Below the pieces are notes generated by a model, which ran no database searches, was not told the origin of the DNA, and worked only from the letters and a program-made list of their open reading frames with translations. Shown here one piece after another: positions 64,000 through 64,000 of a stretch of DNA of 64,000 nt. The position numbers and the translations under genes are program-made. The DNA lies in contig NZ_JAQZAK010000014.1 in NCBI RefSeq assembly GCF_028737265.1, positions 29,369 to 93,368 of the forward strand, written 5' to 3'. This stretch comes from Actinomycetospora callitridis (lineage in GTDB: Bacteria; Actinomycetota; Actinomycetes; Mycobacteriales; Pseudonocardiaceae). How positions within the stretch are numbered: position 1 is the stretch's first letter; each line of letters starts with the position of its first letter.

Positions 64000-64000
64000 T

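Overview
This is about 64 kb of very GC-rich DNA with short intergenic gaps, many GTG starts and many 1-4 base start/stop overlaps. It comes from an actinobacterium. The DUF222-HNH protein, four IclR regulators, the fused isobutyryl-CoA mutase and the wax-ester-synthase-type acyltransferase fit a Pseudonocardia-like soil organism, but no marker gene fixes the genus.

The window is dominated by aromatic catabolism. At 1-6749 lies a bacterial microcompartment (BMC) locus. Its minus-strand operon holds a two-subunit LigB-type extradiol dioxygenase (2-aminophenol 1,6-dioxygenase type), two BMC hexamer proteins, an EutN/CcmL vertex protein and a PEP-synthase-type ATP-binding protein that runs off the left edge. 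A divergent IclR gene leads to acylating acetaldehyde dehydrogenase, 4-hydroxy-2-oxovalerate aldolase and a tautomerase, which are the lower meta-cleavage steps. At 14486-17421 lies a split PEP-synthase-like pair resembling phenylphosphate/aryl-phosphate synthase. A Rieske oxygenase with a zinc-ribbon protein sits at 28221-29836. At 32230-39800 are a Rieske ferredoxin, 4-oxalocrotonate tautomerase, oxalocrotonate decarboxylase, oxopentenoate hydratase, an IclR regulator, an unknown protein, two tandem catechol-2,3-dioxygenase-like proteins, a histidine phosphatase and another IclR regulator. A 17-bp dyad (GTTCC-N7-GGAAC) precedes both the aryl-phosphate-synthase-like pair and the catechol dioxygenase operon, and a one-mismatch copy precedes a MetE-like gene at 44838. 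I infer one regulon that may prime phenolics by phosphorylation and then use meta cleavage.

Between these modules are small regulator-plus-enzyme units, several with clear palindromic operators: ArsR with an AHSA1 protein (10 kb), a GlxA-type AraC regulator, TetR with a DUF6463 protein (22.5 kb), MarR with a quinone oxidoreductase (24 kb) and TetR with a hydrolase (40.5 kb). There are also MFS exporters, two amidases, a formyltransferase-like gene and two LuxR-type regulators. The stretches 25003-26119 and 27623-28220 are decayed DNA with transposase and peptidase remnants around an intact amidase.

The right third (49-64 kb) is more housekeeping-like: DUF5995, RluA-type pseudouridine synthase, 2H phosphoesterase, nitronate monooxygenase, a tiny DUF6131-like membrane protein, NUDIX, a P-domain membrane protein (a second copy lies at 31 kb), IcmF, an FMN oxidoreductase, MarR, a WS/DGAT acyltransferase, a BtuF-like protein, a helix-hairpin-helix protein, an SDR and an auxin-efflux-type carrier. 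Strong hairpin terminators separate several convergent pairs. No rRNA, tRNA, CRISPR array or complete insertion sequence was recognised.
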